64,000 nt of DNA from Arenibacter catalasegens. GTDB taxonomy: Bacteria > Bacteroidota > Bacteroidia > Flavobacteriales > Flavobacteriaceae. This document shows, one piece after another, positions 34,734 to 43,483 of this stretch. Numbering within the stretch: position 1 is the stretch's first letter; each line of letters starts with the position of its first letter. The position numbers and the translations under genes are program-made. Location of the stretch: positions 62,001 through 126,000 of the forward strand of contig NZ_PHQQ01000013.1 of the NCBI RefSeq assembly GCF_002909235.1, read 5' to 3'. Below the pieces are notes generated by a model that saw only the letters and a program-made list of their open reading frames with translations, was not told where the DNA came from and made no database searches.

Positions 34734-36308
34734 TTAATATTTGGCGGATAAATCCTTTGCCACAGAAGACAAAACATCAATAACTTCATCCGTTAACTTA
34801 CCGGCCTTAAGTTGATCCAAAACGTCTCTATGCTTGGCGTTCAAGAACTCGAGATAATCCCTTTCAAATTCTTTAACTTTCTCAACTGGAACTTTATTCA
34901 ATAGGTTTTTGGAACCAGCATAGATGATAGCCACCTGATCTTCAACCGTAAAAGGATCGTTCTGCGCCTGCTTAAGAATTTCAACGTTTCTACGTCCTTT
35001 TTCAATAACATTCAATGTAGCGGCATCCAAATCTGAACCGAACTTGGCAAAAGCTTCCAATTCACGGAATTGCGCCTGATCTAATTTCAAGGTACCTGCT
35101 ACTTTTTTCATCGATTTTATCTGAGCATTACCCCCAACTCGTGATACTGAAATACCCACGTTGATCGCTGGACGAACCCCTTGGTTGAAAAGATCTTGCG
35201 TTAAGAAAATCTGTCCGTCTGTAATAGATATAACATTGGTAGGAATATAAGCGGAAACGTCACCGGCCTGAGTTTCAATAATCGGCAATGCCGTTAAAGA
35301 TCCACCACCTTTTACCAATGGTTTCAATACATCCGGCAAATCGTTCATGTCCTTGGCGATTGTATCATCTGCAATTACTTTGGCAGCACGTTCCAGTAAT
35401 CTGGAGTGAAGGTAAAATACATCTCCAGGATAAGCTTCACGTCCCGGTGGACGTCTTAACAATAATGATATCTCACGATAGGCAACAGCTTGTTTTGATA
35501 AATCATCATAAATTATCAAAGCTGGTCTACCAGTATCCCTAAAATATTCTCCGATCGCGGCACCTGCAAAAGGAGCATATACCTGCATAGAAGCGGGATC
35601 TGAAGCGTTTGCAGCAACAATGGTAGTGTACGCCAAAGCTCCAGCATCTTCCAAAGTTTTAGCAATATTTGCTACCGTTGAGGCTTTTTGGCCTATGGCA
35701 ACATATATACAATAAACAGGTTGCCCGGCTTCATAAAATTCTTTTTGATTCAAAATGGTATCCACACAAACGGTAGTCTTACCTGTCTGACGGTCACCAA
35801 TAACCAGCTCCCGTTGTCCTCTACCTACAGGAATCATGGCATCAATAGCCTTTATTCCGGTTTGCAACGGCTCTGTCACCGGCTGACGGTAGATAACCCC
35901 AGGGGCTTTACGTTCCAATGGCAATTCATATAATTCACCAGTTATTGGCCCTTTACCATCTATAGGAACTCCCAATGTATCTACAACACGGCCTACTATA
36001 CCTTCACCCACTTTGATGGAGGCAATGGTCTGGGTGCGCTTTACAACCGATCCTTCCTTTATATTTCTGGATGGACTCAACAATACCACACCAACGTTAT
36101 CCTCTTCCAAGTTTAGAACGATCCCTTGAAGTCCACCTTCAAATTCTACCAATTCTCCGTATTGAACATTGGATAATCCATAAACTCTAGCGATACCATC
36201 ACCCACTTGTAGAACGGTACCTACTTCGTTTAATGAAGCTGATGCTTCAAACCCCGATAACTGTTTCTTTAATATTGCTGATACTTCAGCGGCTTTTACT
36301 CCTGCCAT
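34734..36308 (-). CDS. atpA: F1 ATP synthase alpha subunit
   Basis: This 524-residue protein forms the non-catalytic nucleotide sites of the alpha3-beta3 ring. The P-loop is GDRQTGKTT at about 171-179, followed by the family stretches [29 protein letters not shown] and PALIIYDD. The signature [13 protein letters not shown] and the arginine-finger region (SVSRVGG) are intact. It is expressed from the atp operon, 58 bp after atpH, and is followed by a strong hairpin before atpG. The atpD gene is not in this operon. Confidence 0.96.
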   Translation of the reverse strand: MAGVKAAEVSAILKKQLSGFEASASLNEVGTVLQVGDGIARVYGLSNVQYGELVEFEGGLQGIVLNLEEDNVGVVLLSPSRNIKEGSVVKRTQTIASIKVGEGIVGRVVDTLGVPIDGKGPITGELYELPLERKAPGVIYRQPVTEPLQTGIKAIDAMIPVGRGQRELVIGDRQTGKTTVCVDTILNQKEFYEAGQPVYCIYVAIGQKASTVANIAKTLEDAGALAYTTIVAANASDPASMQVYAPFAGAAIGEYFRDTGRPALIIYDDLSKQAVAYREISLLLRRPPGREAYPGDVFYLHSRLLERAAKVIADDTIAKDMNDLPDVLKPLVKGGGSLTALPIIETQAGDVSAYIPTNVISITDGQIFLTQDLFNQGVRPAINVGISVSRVGGNAQIKSMKKVAGTLKLDQAQFRELEAFAKFGSDLDAATLNVIEKGRRNVEILKQAQNDPFTVEDQVAIIYAGSKNLLNKVPVEKVKEFERDYLEFLNAKHRDVLDQLKAGKLTDEVIDVLSSVAKDLSAKY

Positions 36309-36366
36309 TTGTTATAGATATAAGATTAGGACTACATTGAAACCCAACATCGTCCAAAAAAATTAT

Positions 36367-36906
36367 TTATAGACTATTTGTAAACTCTCTTTTCAAATTA
36401 CTTAATTTGTTGGCTATACTTGCATCATACTGCAAATCCCCAACTCGCAAAATAAACCCTCCAATAATACTTTCATCCACATGGTTCTCAATGGTAGATT
36501 CATTACCGGTAAGTTCAACTATTTTGCTCAATATTTTCTTCTCAAGTTCAGCGCTTAGAGGTACCGCAGTAGTTACCTTAGCAACACCTTGACCCTTCCT
36601 GGCTTCATTTAAAATAATAAACTTTTCGGCAACAACGTTCAGAATTGAAATCCTCTTATTATCCACCAGTGTGGAAATAAGTCCCTCAGTAACTGAATTA
36701 CTACCCTTAAAAATTTCGGATAAGGCATTCTTTTTTAGTTCGCCTTTTAAAACAGGGCTTCCCAACATTTCCTGAAGTTCAGCACTATCGGCTATAGTAG
36801 ATACTATTCCTCGAAAATCCTTTTCCACCTGTTCGGTAGCTTTGTTCTCTACCGCCAAGTCCAATACTGCCTTTGCGTAACGTACGGCTGCTCTAGCTTC
36901 GTTCAT
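36367..36906 (-). CDS. atpH: ATP synthase delta subunit
   Basis: This 179-residue peripheral stalk protein links F1 to the b subunits. The N-terminal helix bundle (ARAAVRYAKAVLDLAVENKATEQV) and the conserved C-terminal GGFILRVGDLQYDASIANKLSNL are typical of the OSCP/delta family. Length is normal. It lies 10 bp after atpF and 58 bp before atpA in the leftward operon. Confidence 0.93.
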   Translation of the reverse strand: MNEARAAVRYAKAVLDLAVENKATEQVEKDFRGIVSTIADSAELQEMLGSPVLKGELKKNALSEIFKGSNSVTEGLISTLVDNKRISILNVVAEKFIILNEARKGQGVAKVTTAVPLSAELEKKILSKIVELTGNESTIENHVDESIIGGFILRVGDLQYDASIANKLSNLKREFTNSL

Positions 36907-36916
36907 ATCCTAATCC

Positions 36917-37417
36917 CTAATTTAGCTTGATATCCCCGATCATTTCCTCGACCAACTTTAATTGCTTGGCCTTATCGGAAAATTGACCTTTAATTACCTT
37001 TTCCGCAATCTCAAGGGATAGGGTGGCTACTTCATTTTTTATATCGGCTACTGCTGCTTTCTTTTCACTTTCAATGGCAACTTGGGCCTGCTTGATCATC
37101 TTATCCGCTTCAGCCTGAGCCAATTCTTTGGCATCAGAAACCATTTTCTCTTTTATCTCACGGGCCTCTTTGATCATGGCCTCACGTTCTACCCGTGCCT
37201 CTTGCAAAAGACGCTCGCTATCGGCAGTAACATTTTGCATTTCTTTTTTGGCATTTTCTGCTGCGGCCAAGGCGTCCTTAATTCCCGACTCGCGATCCTC
37301 AACGGCATCTAGAATAGGTTTCCATGCAAATTTACGCAACAAAAAAAGCACTGCTACAAATAATAACAATTGCCAAAAAAACAATCCAAATGAAAACTGT
37401 TCTATTAATTTATCCAT
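36917..37417 (-). CDS. atpF: ATP synthase b subunit
   Basis: This 166-residue stator subunit has one N-terminal membrane helix (about 8-26, FSFGLFFWQLLLFVAVLFLL) and a long charged amphipathic coiled coil (27-166) rich in Glu, Lys and Ala. It dimerises and holds F1 in place through delta. It lies 10 bp upstream of atpH and about 90 bp after atpE. A hairpin in that gap could alter the amount of atpF relative to atpE. Confidence 0.93.
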   Translation of the reverse strand: MDKLIEQFSFGLFFWQLLLFVAVLFLLRKFAWKPILDAVEDRESGIKDALAAAENAKKEMQNVTADSERLLQEARVEREAMIKEAREIKEKMVSDAKELAQAEADKMIKQAQVAIESEKKAAVADIKNEVATLSLEIAEKVIKGQFSDKAKQLKLVEEMIGDIKLN

Positions 37418-37462
37418 GTCCTAATATATGAAATGTAAACGTTTAATTTTTAATTGTAAAAG

Positions 37463-37491
37463 AACAGCTATAACCAACCGTTATAGCTGTT
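37463..37491 (-). other. Perfect hairpin between atpE and atpF
   Basis: AACAGCTATAAC (37463-37474) and GTTATAGCTGTT (37480-37491) are perfect 12-bp arms with a 5-nt loop, starting 16 nt after the atpE stop on the reverse strand. A short CTTTTAC stretch follows; this is too weak for full termination. A stability or partial-termination role in raising atpE output is inferred. Confidence 0.72.
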
Positions 37492-37507
37492 GCTTTATTT
37501 TGTTTGA

Positions 37508-37699
37508 CTAAGATGCGAAAAGCGCAGCGAAACCAATACCTTCGATAAGTGCAGCAGCAATCAACATTGCTGTTTGAATCTTACCTGAAGCCTCTGGCTG
37601 ACGAGCGATGGCATCCATAGCAGAACCACCAATTTTACCAATACCTAAACCAGCACCGATAACGATCAAACCAGCTCCTACAATAGTTGGGATTTCCAT
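37508..37699 (-). CDS. atpE: ATP synthase c subunit
   Basis: This 63-residue proteolipid has two membrane helices: about 5-25 (glycine-rich VIGAGLGIGKIGGSA) and about 43-61. The ion-carrying Glu is E53 in AALIEGIGFAA and the polar loop is ARQPEASGK. The residues seen fit a proton-type ring; the Na+ ligand set is not present. The gene is 38 bp after atpB and before the hairpin at 37463-37491. It is needed in about ten copies per complex. Confidence 0.95.
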   Translation of the reverse strand: MEIPTIVGAGLIVIGAGLGIGKIGGSAMDAIARQPEASGKIQTAMLIAAALIEGIGFAALFAS

Positions 37700-37737
37700 A
37701 ATATATATATATAATTAATTATTAAACATTCTACTTA

Positions 37738-38814
37738 TTAATGATCATGATGTTCTTCAACGGCCGACCCAAAATATAGAGCGGACAACATCGTAAAAAT
37801 ATAGGCCTGTAAGGCCGCTACCAACAACTCCAACAAAGCAAGTGCAAATGCCAAACCAAATGACAATGGACTTCCAATCCAGTTTTTGAAGATAAACATC
37901 ATTCCCAAAATACTCATCAAGACCACGTGACCTGCAGTAATGTTCGCATACAAACGAATCATTAAGGAAAATGGCTTAATCAAAGTTCCCAAAAGTTCAA
38001 TCGGAGCCAAGACGATCTTCATAAAGACAGGGACATCCGGCATCCAAAAAATATGCTTCCAGTAATTCTTATTGGCGGTAAACGTAGTTATCAAATAGGT
38101 AATGATGGCCAAAGCAAAAGTAACCGCGATATTGTTGGTAACATTTACCCCTAGCGGAGTAAGCCCTAAAAGGTTAATGATCCATATAAAGAAAAACACC
38201 GTTAACAAATAACTCATGTATTTCTTATAATGCTTCTTCCCGATATTTGGGATAGCAATATCATCACGTATATAAAGAATAATAGGCTCCAACATACGCC
38301 CTATGCCCTTTGGCATGGAATTGGTTTTATAAGACCTGGCCATTCTTGCGAATAAGAATAACATCAATGCAGCTACTAAAAATATAAACACCACATTTTT
38401 GGTAATGGAAAAATCCAATGGTTTAGCATTGGTAGCATGATGGGCATCATCGTAATTGATCGTCCCTTCGACATCGGTCTTTACAATTTTACCATGATAT
38501 AGAGCATAATAATTTCCATCTACTTCTGCCACGGATTCCCCATGGTTAAATTTAGACGAAGAGAACGTTTTTAAGCCATTATCCCATAAAATAACCGGCA
38601 GTGGAAAACCAACATGCTCATTATTTTCCTCATCTATGGTAAAAAGAGTGAAATCGTGGGAATCCAACAAGTGATGTCCAATAAATTCCTTGATTTCGGT
38701 TTTTAGGCTTCCTTTTTCTTCGCTGGATGAATGGTCCTTTTCCTGTGCGAAAGCATTGGTACCCAGAAGAAGTGTAACAACTAAAAGAACTTTAACGTAA
38801 AATGGTTTTTGCAT
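37738..38814 (-). CDS. atpB: ATP synthase a subunit with N-terminal extension
   Basis: This 358-residue protein is the stator channel of Fo. I chose the ATG at 38814 since it opens a signal-like helix MQKPFYVKVLLVVTLLLGT with cleavage near AFAQ. The extra periplasmic domain of about 110 residues (HLLDSHDFTLFTIDEE...) precedes five or six membrane helices. The conserved Arg is in LMIRLYANITAGHVVL, facing the c-ring. Such extended a subunits are typical of Bacteroidota. It ends in a His-rich EEHHDH tail. It lies 38 bp before atpE. Confidence 0.93.
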   Translation of the reverse strand: MQKPFYVKVLLVVTLLLGTNAFAQEKDHSSSEEKGSLKTEIKEFIGHHLLDSHDFTLFTIDEENNEHVGFPLPVILWDNGLKTFSSSKFNHGESVAEVDGNYYALYHGKIVKTDVEGTINYDDAHHATNAKPLDFSITKNVVFIFLVAALMLFLFARMARSYKTNSMPKGIGRMLEPIILYIRDDIAIPNIGKKHYKKYMSYLLTVFFFIWIINLLGLTPLGVNVTNNIAVTFALAIITYLITTFTANKNYWKHIFWMPDVPVFMKIVLAPIELLGTLIKPFSLMIRLYANITAGHVVLMSILGMMFIFKNWIGSPLSFGLAFALALLELLVAALQAYIFTMLSALYFGSAVEEHHDH

Positions 38815-38938
38815 ATCGCTTAAAATATCGGTCTCAAAAAATCCGTGCAAATGTACGCTTTTATCTCAAAAAGAAAAAAGCATTAAACGGTTTATTTTAG
38901 ACCATAATTTAAAAGCAGTCCGGAAAACAAAATTGAAG

Positions 38939-39325
38939 CTAACTATTTAGCATTCTGGCAGTAAATAATGTTTCCAAAAGAAGGCATACGAAATAAGGAA
39001 CAAAAAAAGAGGTAAACTCTAAGGATTCCATGTTGCCGTCGGCATTATAGTAGGGATAAAAAGCGATAAAGAAAAATAAAAACTTGAGCATACTACCGCC
39101 TAGAAAAAGAAATCCAATTTGATCTCTATATTTAACCCGAAACCAGTAAAGGGCAGAAAATATAATCAAGGCCAGCACCACATTTAACATATAAGCCAAA
39201 ACGATCATATGATCGAACAAGGCAAAACCAAATAAATAAAGGACCAAGATATGAAGGCAAAAAACCAAAAGGCTCAAAAATACCAAGGATAAGTAAAAAG
39301 TAAAAAGAAATTTATGCTTGGACAT
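38939..39325 (-). CDS. DUF6168-like four-helix membrane protein
   Basis: This 128-residue integral membrane protein has four hydrophobic segments (about 8-32, 38-62, 72-92 and 104-124) with few charges. It overlaps the atpZ stop codon by one base, as expected for a translationally coupled AtpI-like accessory gene of an ATP synthase operon. The position is where atpI (a c-ring assembly and Mg-transport helper in other bacteria) stands. I recognise the DUF6168 type from its layout, but the role here is inferred from position only. Confidence 0.72.
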   Translation of the reverse strand: MSKHKFLFTFYLSLVFLSLLVFCLHILVLYLFGFALFDHMIVLAYMLNVVLALIIFSALYWFRVKYRDQIGFLFLGGSMLKFLFFFIAFYPYYNADGNMESLEFTSFFVPYFVCLLLETLFTARMLNS

Positions 39326-39555
39326 TAATACTTTATGCGTTTCAATTGCTGTAAAACCAAATATATTGCAATGGCAACTCCCAATAGAGTTAGCACAATA
39401 AGAAAGGTCTTGGACTCCATTTCAAAATAGTCGTCCAACCATTTACCTCCCTTGGCCGAAAAAAAGATAATTCCCCCCATTTCCAAAGCAATACCAGACA
39501 GCAAGGCGGCATTTTTTAAACCGTTGTTATTTTTAGGAGGCTTTTGCTGGCTCAT
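39325..39555 (-). CDS. AtpZ/AtpI-like accessory membrane protein
   Basis: This 76-residue protein has two membrane helices (about 15-34, GIALEMGGIIFFSAKGGKWL, and about 48-68). The GxxxE...GxxxG arrangement before a short charged loop is typical of the AtpZ/AtpI family that assists ATP synthase assembly. It overlaps the bactofilin gene by 23 bp upstream and the DUF6168 gene by 1 bp downstream, so all three are translationally linked. Confidence 0.85.
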   Translation of the reverse strand: MSQQKPPKNNNGLKNAALLSGIALEMGGIIFFSAKGGKWLDDYFEMESKTFLIVLTLLGVAIAIYLVLQQLKRIKY

Positions 39556-39964
39556 TATTGCTTACTGAATGTTTTGTTGGACTATTTAAGGAGCTTTTGC
39601 CCTCTTTCCCCTTCATTGTACAGGCCGCGTTAAAAGTTGCACCAGGTTCAACCGCTAATTTGGATACTGTTACCGTGCCCTCTATAACCGCAGAGGACTT
39701 TAGGGATAAAAGATCTGAAACGATCAACTCTCCATTAAAATTACCCTCAATATCGGCATTTACACACTCCACTTTACCATGAATATAACCATCGATACCG
39801 ATGACCACTTTTCCTGAAGTTTTTACATTGCCGTCCAATTTTCCATCAATCCTAAAATCCGCTTCAGAGACTATGTCGCCTTTGATTCTAGTATTTTTTT
39901 CAATTCTGTTGGGTTGTCCGCCTAATTCTGTCATAACACGAGGTTTTTTGTTATCTGAAAACAT
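39533..39964 (-). CDS. Bactofilin
   Basis: This 143-residue polymerising cytoskeletal protein has a central repeated beta-helix domain (about 20-115) with short strand periodicity: RIKGDIVSEADFRIDGKLDGNV, then SGKVVIGIDGYIHGKV and so on. Ends are disordered. Bactofilins form filaments without nucleotide and scaffold peptidoglycan or motility machines. The C-terminal 7 codons overlap atpZ. It follows the SprE-like gene by 19 bp, which places it next to gliding and ATP synthase genes. Confidence 0.9.
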   Translation of the reverse strand: MFSDNKKPRVMTELGGQPNRIEKNTRIKGDIVSEADFRIDGKLDGNVKTSGKVVIGIDGYIHGKVECVNADIEGNFNGELIVSDLLSLKSSAVIEGTVTVSKLAVEPGATFNAACTMKGKEGKSSLNSPTKHSVSNNEPAKAS

Positions 39965-39983
39965 TTTGTTAAGGTTTTGGGGT

Positions 39984-42566
39984 TTATTGCTGAGCTTTAT
40001 AAGCTGCTATATTCTTATGTACTTGTATTATTTTATAGTTGTTAGATAAAATTACGAAATTCTCATCACCGATCCGGTAATCCTTGTTGTTTTTTATCAA
40101 TTCGGCGTAACCTAAGGCAAAGTCCTTGGATTTAAAACCATGAACCACCACAAATTGATCTTCAAGATTATAGATGTCTTTTGAAACCTTGTTCTTATAT
40201 TTAAGGTCCTCTATAGATTTCTCCAAAAGTTCTTTAAGCCTTAGAGCTTTTTTATCCTCCCTGATTTTAAGAGGAAAGACCACTTTCCAATTTCCTGAAC
40301 CTGTAGAACCGGTTTCTAAAGAGAAAACTTTGGGCTCCAACTTGGGCAATTGTTCCGCTACCATGGTCTGGGCTTTTTTCCCCTCTGGATTGTTGGGATA
40401 GTTGAGGGCCACATAATTTAATGCTTCCTTAAAATCCTCAAATCCCTGTAACCTACCAATAGCATTTGCCTTTAGCATTTCAAATTTTGGAACAATGGGA
40501 TCACCGGTATAGGTACTAATATTTTCCTCGGCCCCTGTAATAACTTGTAAAAACTCCTGGTCTTGGAACAGTCTATACAAGCGCTTATACTTGGCATCAG
40601 GGCTATCCGAGCTTCCAGCCAACACGGCCTGTGGGTTTAGAAGGATTTCCGCATATCTGGATTCGGGATGGTTCTTAATAATATCATACCTCATGTCCGT
40701 TGCCAAAGAACTACCTGATTCTTCGTATATCTTGTAAAGATTGTATTTTGATGGAATTATCAACCTTTCTTCCGGGTTGGATCTTAAAACACTCTCTAAT
40801 TTGCCTGCAGCTAATACATTCTCCTTAAATTTTTCTTTATAGATCAAGCCTAATTGATAATTGGCAAAGTTGCGTTCAGATTTTAAACTGTCGATTACCT
40901 TTGCTTCTGTAGGTATTTGATCTAAATAAAATTCAACACTATATTTTTGATCCTCTCCTATGGCTGCAACGTTCTTAACTCCGGAATCTGCCAAATTACC
41001 CCCACTTACTTCAAGATTTTGCGATTTAACTTTATTGGACCATCGCCAATCGTCCTCTAAATTTCGCTTCCCCCATCTAGTTTTAAAATCGTTCTTGCCA
41101 TATCCCAATGCTGTTATATTATAAAAATAAAACTTGCCCTTGTTTTCCTTGCCTCCCTTGCTTTTACTAAAGGCTGCAAAACCTGCATTGGCCATACTTT
41201 CTTCCTTCTTTTTTTCTTTCTCGGCAACTTCCTTTAATTGGGCAATATGATCCTCAAAATACTTCACCCTATCCTCAATTGAAAACTCATAAAGGGTAAT
41301 TACGCTATCTGTGTATTGGGCTACCTCTTCATACTTTATAACATCTTCCAAATTGTCCAGCTTCTTTTTAACCGCTCTAAACTTTTTGGTATTCTCATTT
41401 AAATTTTGCAACACGCTATCATAATATGCTCCGGAAGCCTTATAACCGTTCTGGTCAAAATTATAGATTGCCAGATTTTCATAGTTCAAAGCGTTCAATT
41501 GTGGCATATTCTGAGTTGCACGAATGGATTTATTGTAATAAACCAAGGCCAGACTATCGGATTTAGTGGCCAAATGAAATTCAGCCACCTGACGATATAT
41601 TTTATTCAAGAAAGGTCTGTTTTCCCTATTTTCTTCCAATTCCGTAAGGTATTCATACAATTCCTCCCTATTATCATCGGTAAGTTCGGTGTTCTGAATC
41701 TTTTGCAGATGGGCATTGATCATATACACCCTCGGCGATTTCCTGTTTAGGGCAATTACCTTGTCAAATGCATAATTGGCACTGTCCTTATGTCCCAACT
41801 GATTGAACAATTGACCAATAATATACAAATAGCGACCTTTTTCGGGATTCTTTTTAGTGTAGACCGAAGCAATTTTTAATTGCTGAATGGCCGTATCCTG
41901 TATTTTAAGGTTGATGTAAGCCTGACCCATCATGGCACGGGTATCGGCATATTCTTGATTGCTTAAACGCTCCTGTTTTATTAAACGCTTTAAGTTCCTA
42001 AGAGCGAGTTCCTCATTTTCCAAACGAATATTTACCTTCTCCCTCCAAATCGTTGCTTCATTCAACTTATCGCTCTGTGTATATTTATTAAGGATATAAT
42101 TGAAGGATTCTAAAGCCGGCATATAGCGTTGATCAAAATACCTGGCCTTCCCCAACAATAAAAAAGCTTCATCGGTCTGTGGGTTGCGCTCTTCATCCTT
42201 AATGTCCATACTGTGTTTTTGTATGGCTTTGGTGGCCTTTTCCTCGGCAATAAGAAAATTTGGGTTATTGTCTTCAGAATCCAATTTTATATCTTCAGTG
42301 ACTTCCAGCCGCTCTACGGGCAATATTTCCCAGTAGTTATCCTGATAAACGGCATTAAGGCCCTCTCGCCCTTCCTCAAAGGCAATATTACCATTATACA
42401 AGGTATTGTACTTGGTATTTAGGGCGTGCCAATTACGGTTTAATAGTGCGTCTTTCTTGGTGGAACAGGCATTAAAAACCAATCCTCCAAAAACAACTGA
42501 AAATATAAGTCTATTGTGAAGCTTCAAAATTCTATGTATTCGTACGTATCCTAAACTTAAAAACAA
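39984..42566 (-). CDS. sprE: SprE/PorW-like TPR lipoprotein (type IX secretion)
   Basis: This 860-residue protein has a lipoprotein signal (ending VFNAC at about 34) and helical repeats throughout, for example AFLLLGKARYFDQRYMPALESFNYIL, typical TPR. The early residues TKYNTLYNGNIAFEEG and length of about 860 fit SprE of Flavobacterium and PorW of Porphyromonas, a T9SS component needed for gliding and adhesin secretion. It heads the long leftward series with bactofilin and the atp genes. The exact start is uncertain: ATG 42566 puts 34 residues before the lipid cysteine. Confidence 0.8.
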   Translation of the reverse strand: MFLSLGYVRIHRILKLHNRLIFSVVFGGLVFNACSTKKDALLNRNWHALNTKYNTLYNGNIAFEEGREGLNAVYQDNYWEILPVERLEVTEDIKLDSEDNNPNFLIAEEKATKAIQKHSMDIKDEERNPQTDEAFLLLGKARYFDQRYMPALESFNYILNKYTQSDKLNEATIWREKVNIRLENEELALRNLKRLIKQERLSNQEYADTRAMMGQAYINLKIQDTAIQQLKIASVYTKKNPEKGRYLYIIGQLFNQLGHKDSANYAFDKVIALNRKSPRVYMINAHLQKIQNTELTDDNREELYEYLTELEENRENRPFLNKIYRQVAEFHLATKSDSLALVYYNKSIRATQNMPQLNALNYENLAIYNFDQNGYKASGAYYDSVLQNLNENTKKFRAVKKKLDNLEDVIKYEEVAQYTDSVITLYEFSIEDRVKYFEDHIAQLKEVAEKEKKKEESMANAGFAAFSKSKGGKENKGKFYFYNITALGYGKNDFKTRWGKRNLEDDWRWSNKVKSQNLEVSGGNLADSGVKNVAAIGEDQKYSVEFYLDQIPTEAKVIDSLKSERNFANYQLGLIYKEKFKENVLAAGKLESVLRSNPEERLIIPSKYNLYKIYEESGSSLATDMRYDIIKNHPESRYAEILLNPQAVLAGSSDSPDAKYKRLYRLFQDQEFLQVITGAEENISTYTGDPIVPKFEMLKANAIGRLQGFEDFKEALNYVALNYPNNPEGKKAQTMVAEQLPKLEPKVFSLETGSTGSGNWKVVFPLKIREDKKALRLKELLEKSIEDLKYKNKVSKDIYNLEDQFVVVHGFKSKDFALGYAELIKNNKDYRIGDENFVILSNNYKIIQVHKNIAAYKAQQ

Positions 42567-42773
42567 CCAAATTATTATGCAGTTAGTCGATAAAAATTAG
42601 ATTATGTCTAGTTGACGTAACATTCCGGACCTACTCCAAGAAATGGGCAGAAGTAAAAAGTTGTCAAAAAAGAATATATATCCATGCTATTCCTAAAATT
42701 TGCTCTAGCCAATATTACTGGATATTGATAACATTATAGAAATAGTTAAAGTCTGCTAAAGCCATAGAGGGAT

Positions 42774-43469
42774 TTATCCCCCAAAAAAAACCTCCAACTC
42801 TTTTAAGGTTTCCTTGGAGGTCTGGATATCCTTCACCAACTCCCCTTTACTGAGCACCACAATTCGTTCACAAACCTCGGTAACATGTATTAGGTCATGA
42901 CTGGACACCAAAACGGTCACCTCTTTACTGACGGCCAAATCCTTTATAATTCCCTTTAGCCTAATTTGGGTAGTAGGGTCTAAATTGGCAAAGGGTTCAT
43001 CCAAAATAATCACCTCTGGATCACCAATAAATACGGCAACAATTCCAACTTTTTTTTGATTTCCTTTGGATAGGTCCCTCAGGTATTTTTTCTGGCCCAA
43101 GATTTCCCCATGAAAAAAATCTTCGAACCCAGCCAACATATTGTCTACATCCGCCTTGTTCTGGCCACGTAGTTCCCCAATAAAATAAAAGTATTCCTCA
43201 GGCGTCAAATACCCGATCAAAAAGGTCTCATCAATAAAGGCCGAGGTAAAAGGTTTCCAAGCCTCGCTCGCATCTACCTGCACCCCGTTATTAATGATAT
43301 GCCCAGTACTTGGCTGGATTAAGTCGAGCAAGAGACTAAAGAATGTCGTCTTACCCGCCCCATTATTTCCTACTAAACCAAAGCTCTGTCCTTTGGGAAT
43401 TTCCAAATTTTCTATATTCAGTACTATGGATTCACCGTACTTTTTTGTTAAATTTTGGACTGTAATCAT
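42774..43469 (-). CDS. ABC transporter ATP-binding protein
   Basis: This 231-residue ATPase has Walker A in GLVGNNGAGKTTF (about 33-45), the signature LSKGNQKKVGI (LSGGQ variant), Walker B VIILDEPF and the H-loop in VSSHDLIHV. It matches the exporter (CcmA/NatA-like) subgroup. It is 14 bp after the membrane partner gene that precedes it on the same strand, forming a two-gene exporter. The cargo is unknown. Confidence 0.92.
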   Translation of the reverse strand: MITVQNLTKKYGESIVLNIENLEIPKGQSFGLVGNNGAGKTTFFSLLLDLIQPSTGHIINNGVQVDASEAWKPFTSAFIDETFLIGYLTPEEYFYFIGELRGQNKADVDNMLAGFEDFFHGEILGQKKYLRDLSKGNQKKVGIVAVFIGDPEVIILDEPFANLDPTTQIRLKGIIKDLAVSKEVTVLVSSHDLIHVTEVCERIVVLSKGELVKDIQTSKETLKELEVFFGG

Positions 43470-43483
43470 AGTTATTTTTATTT

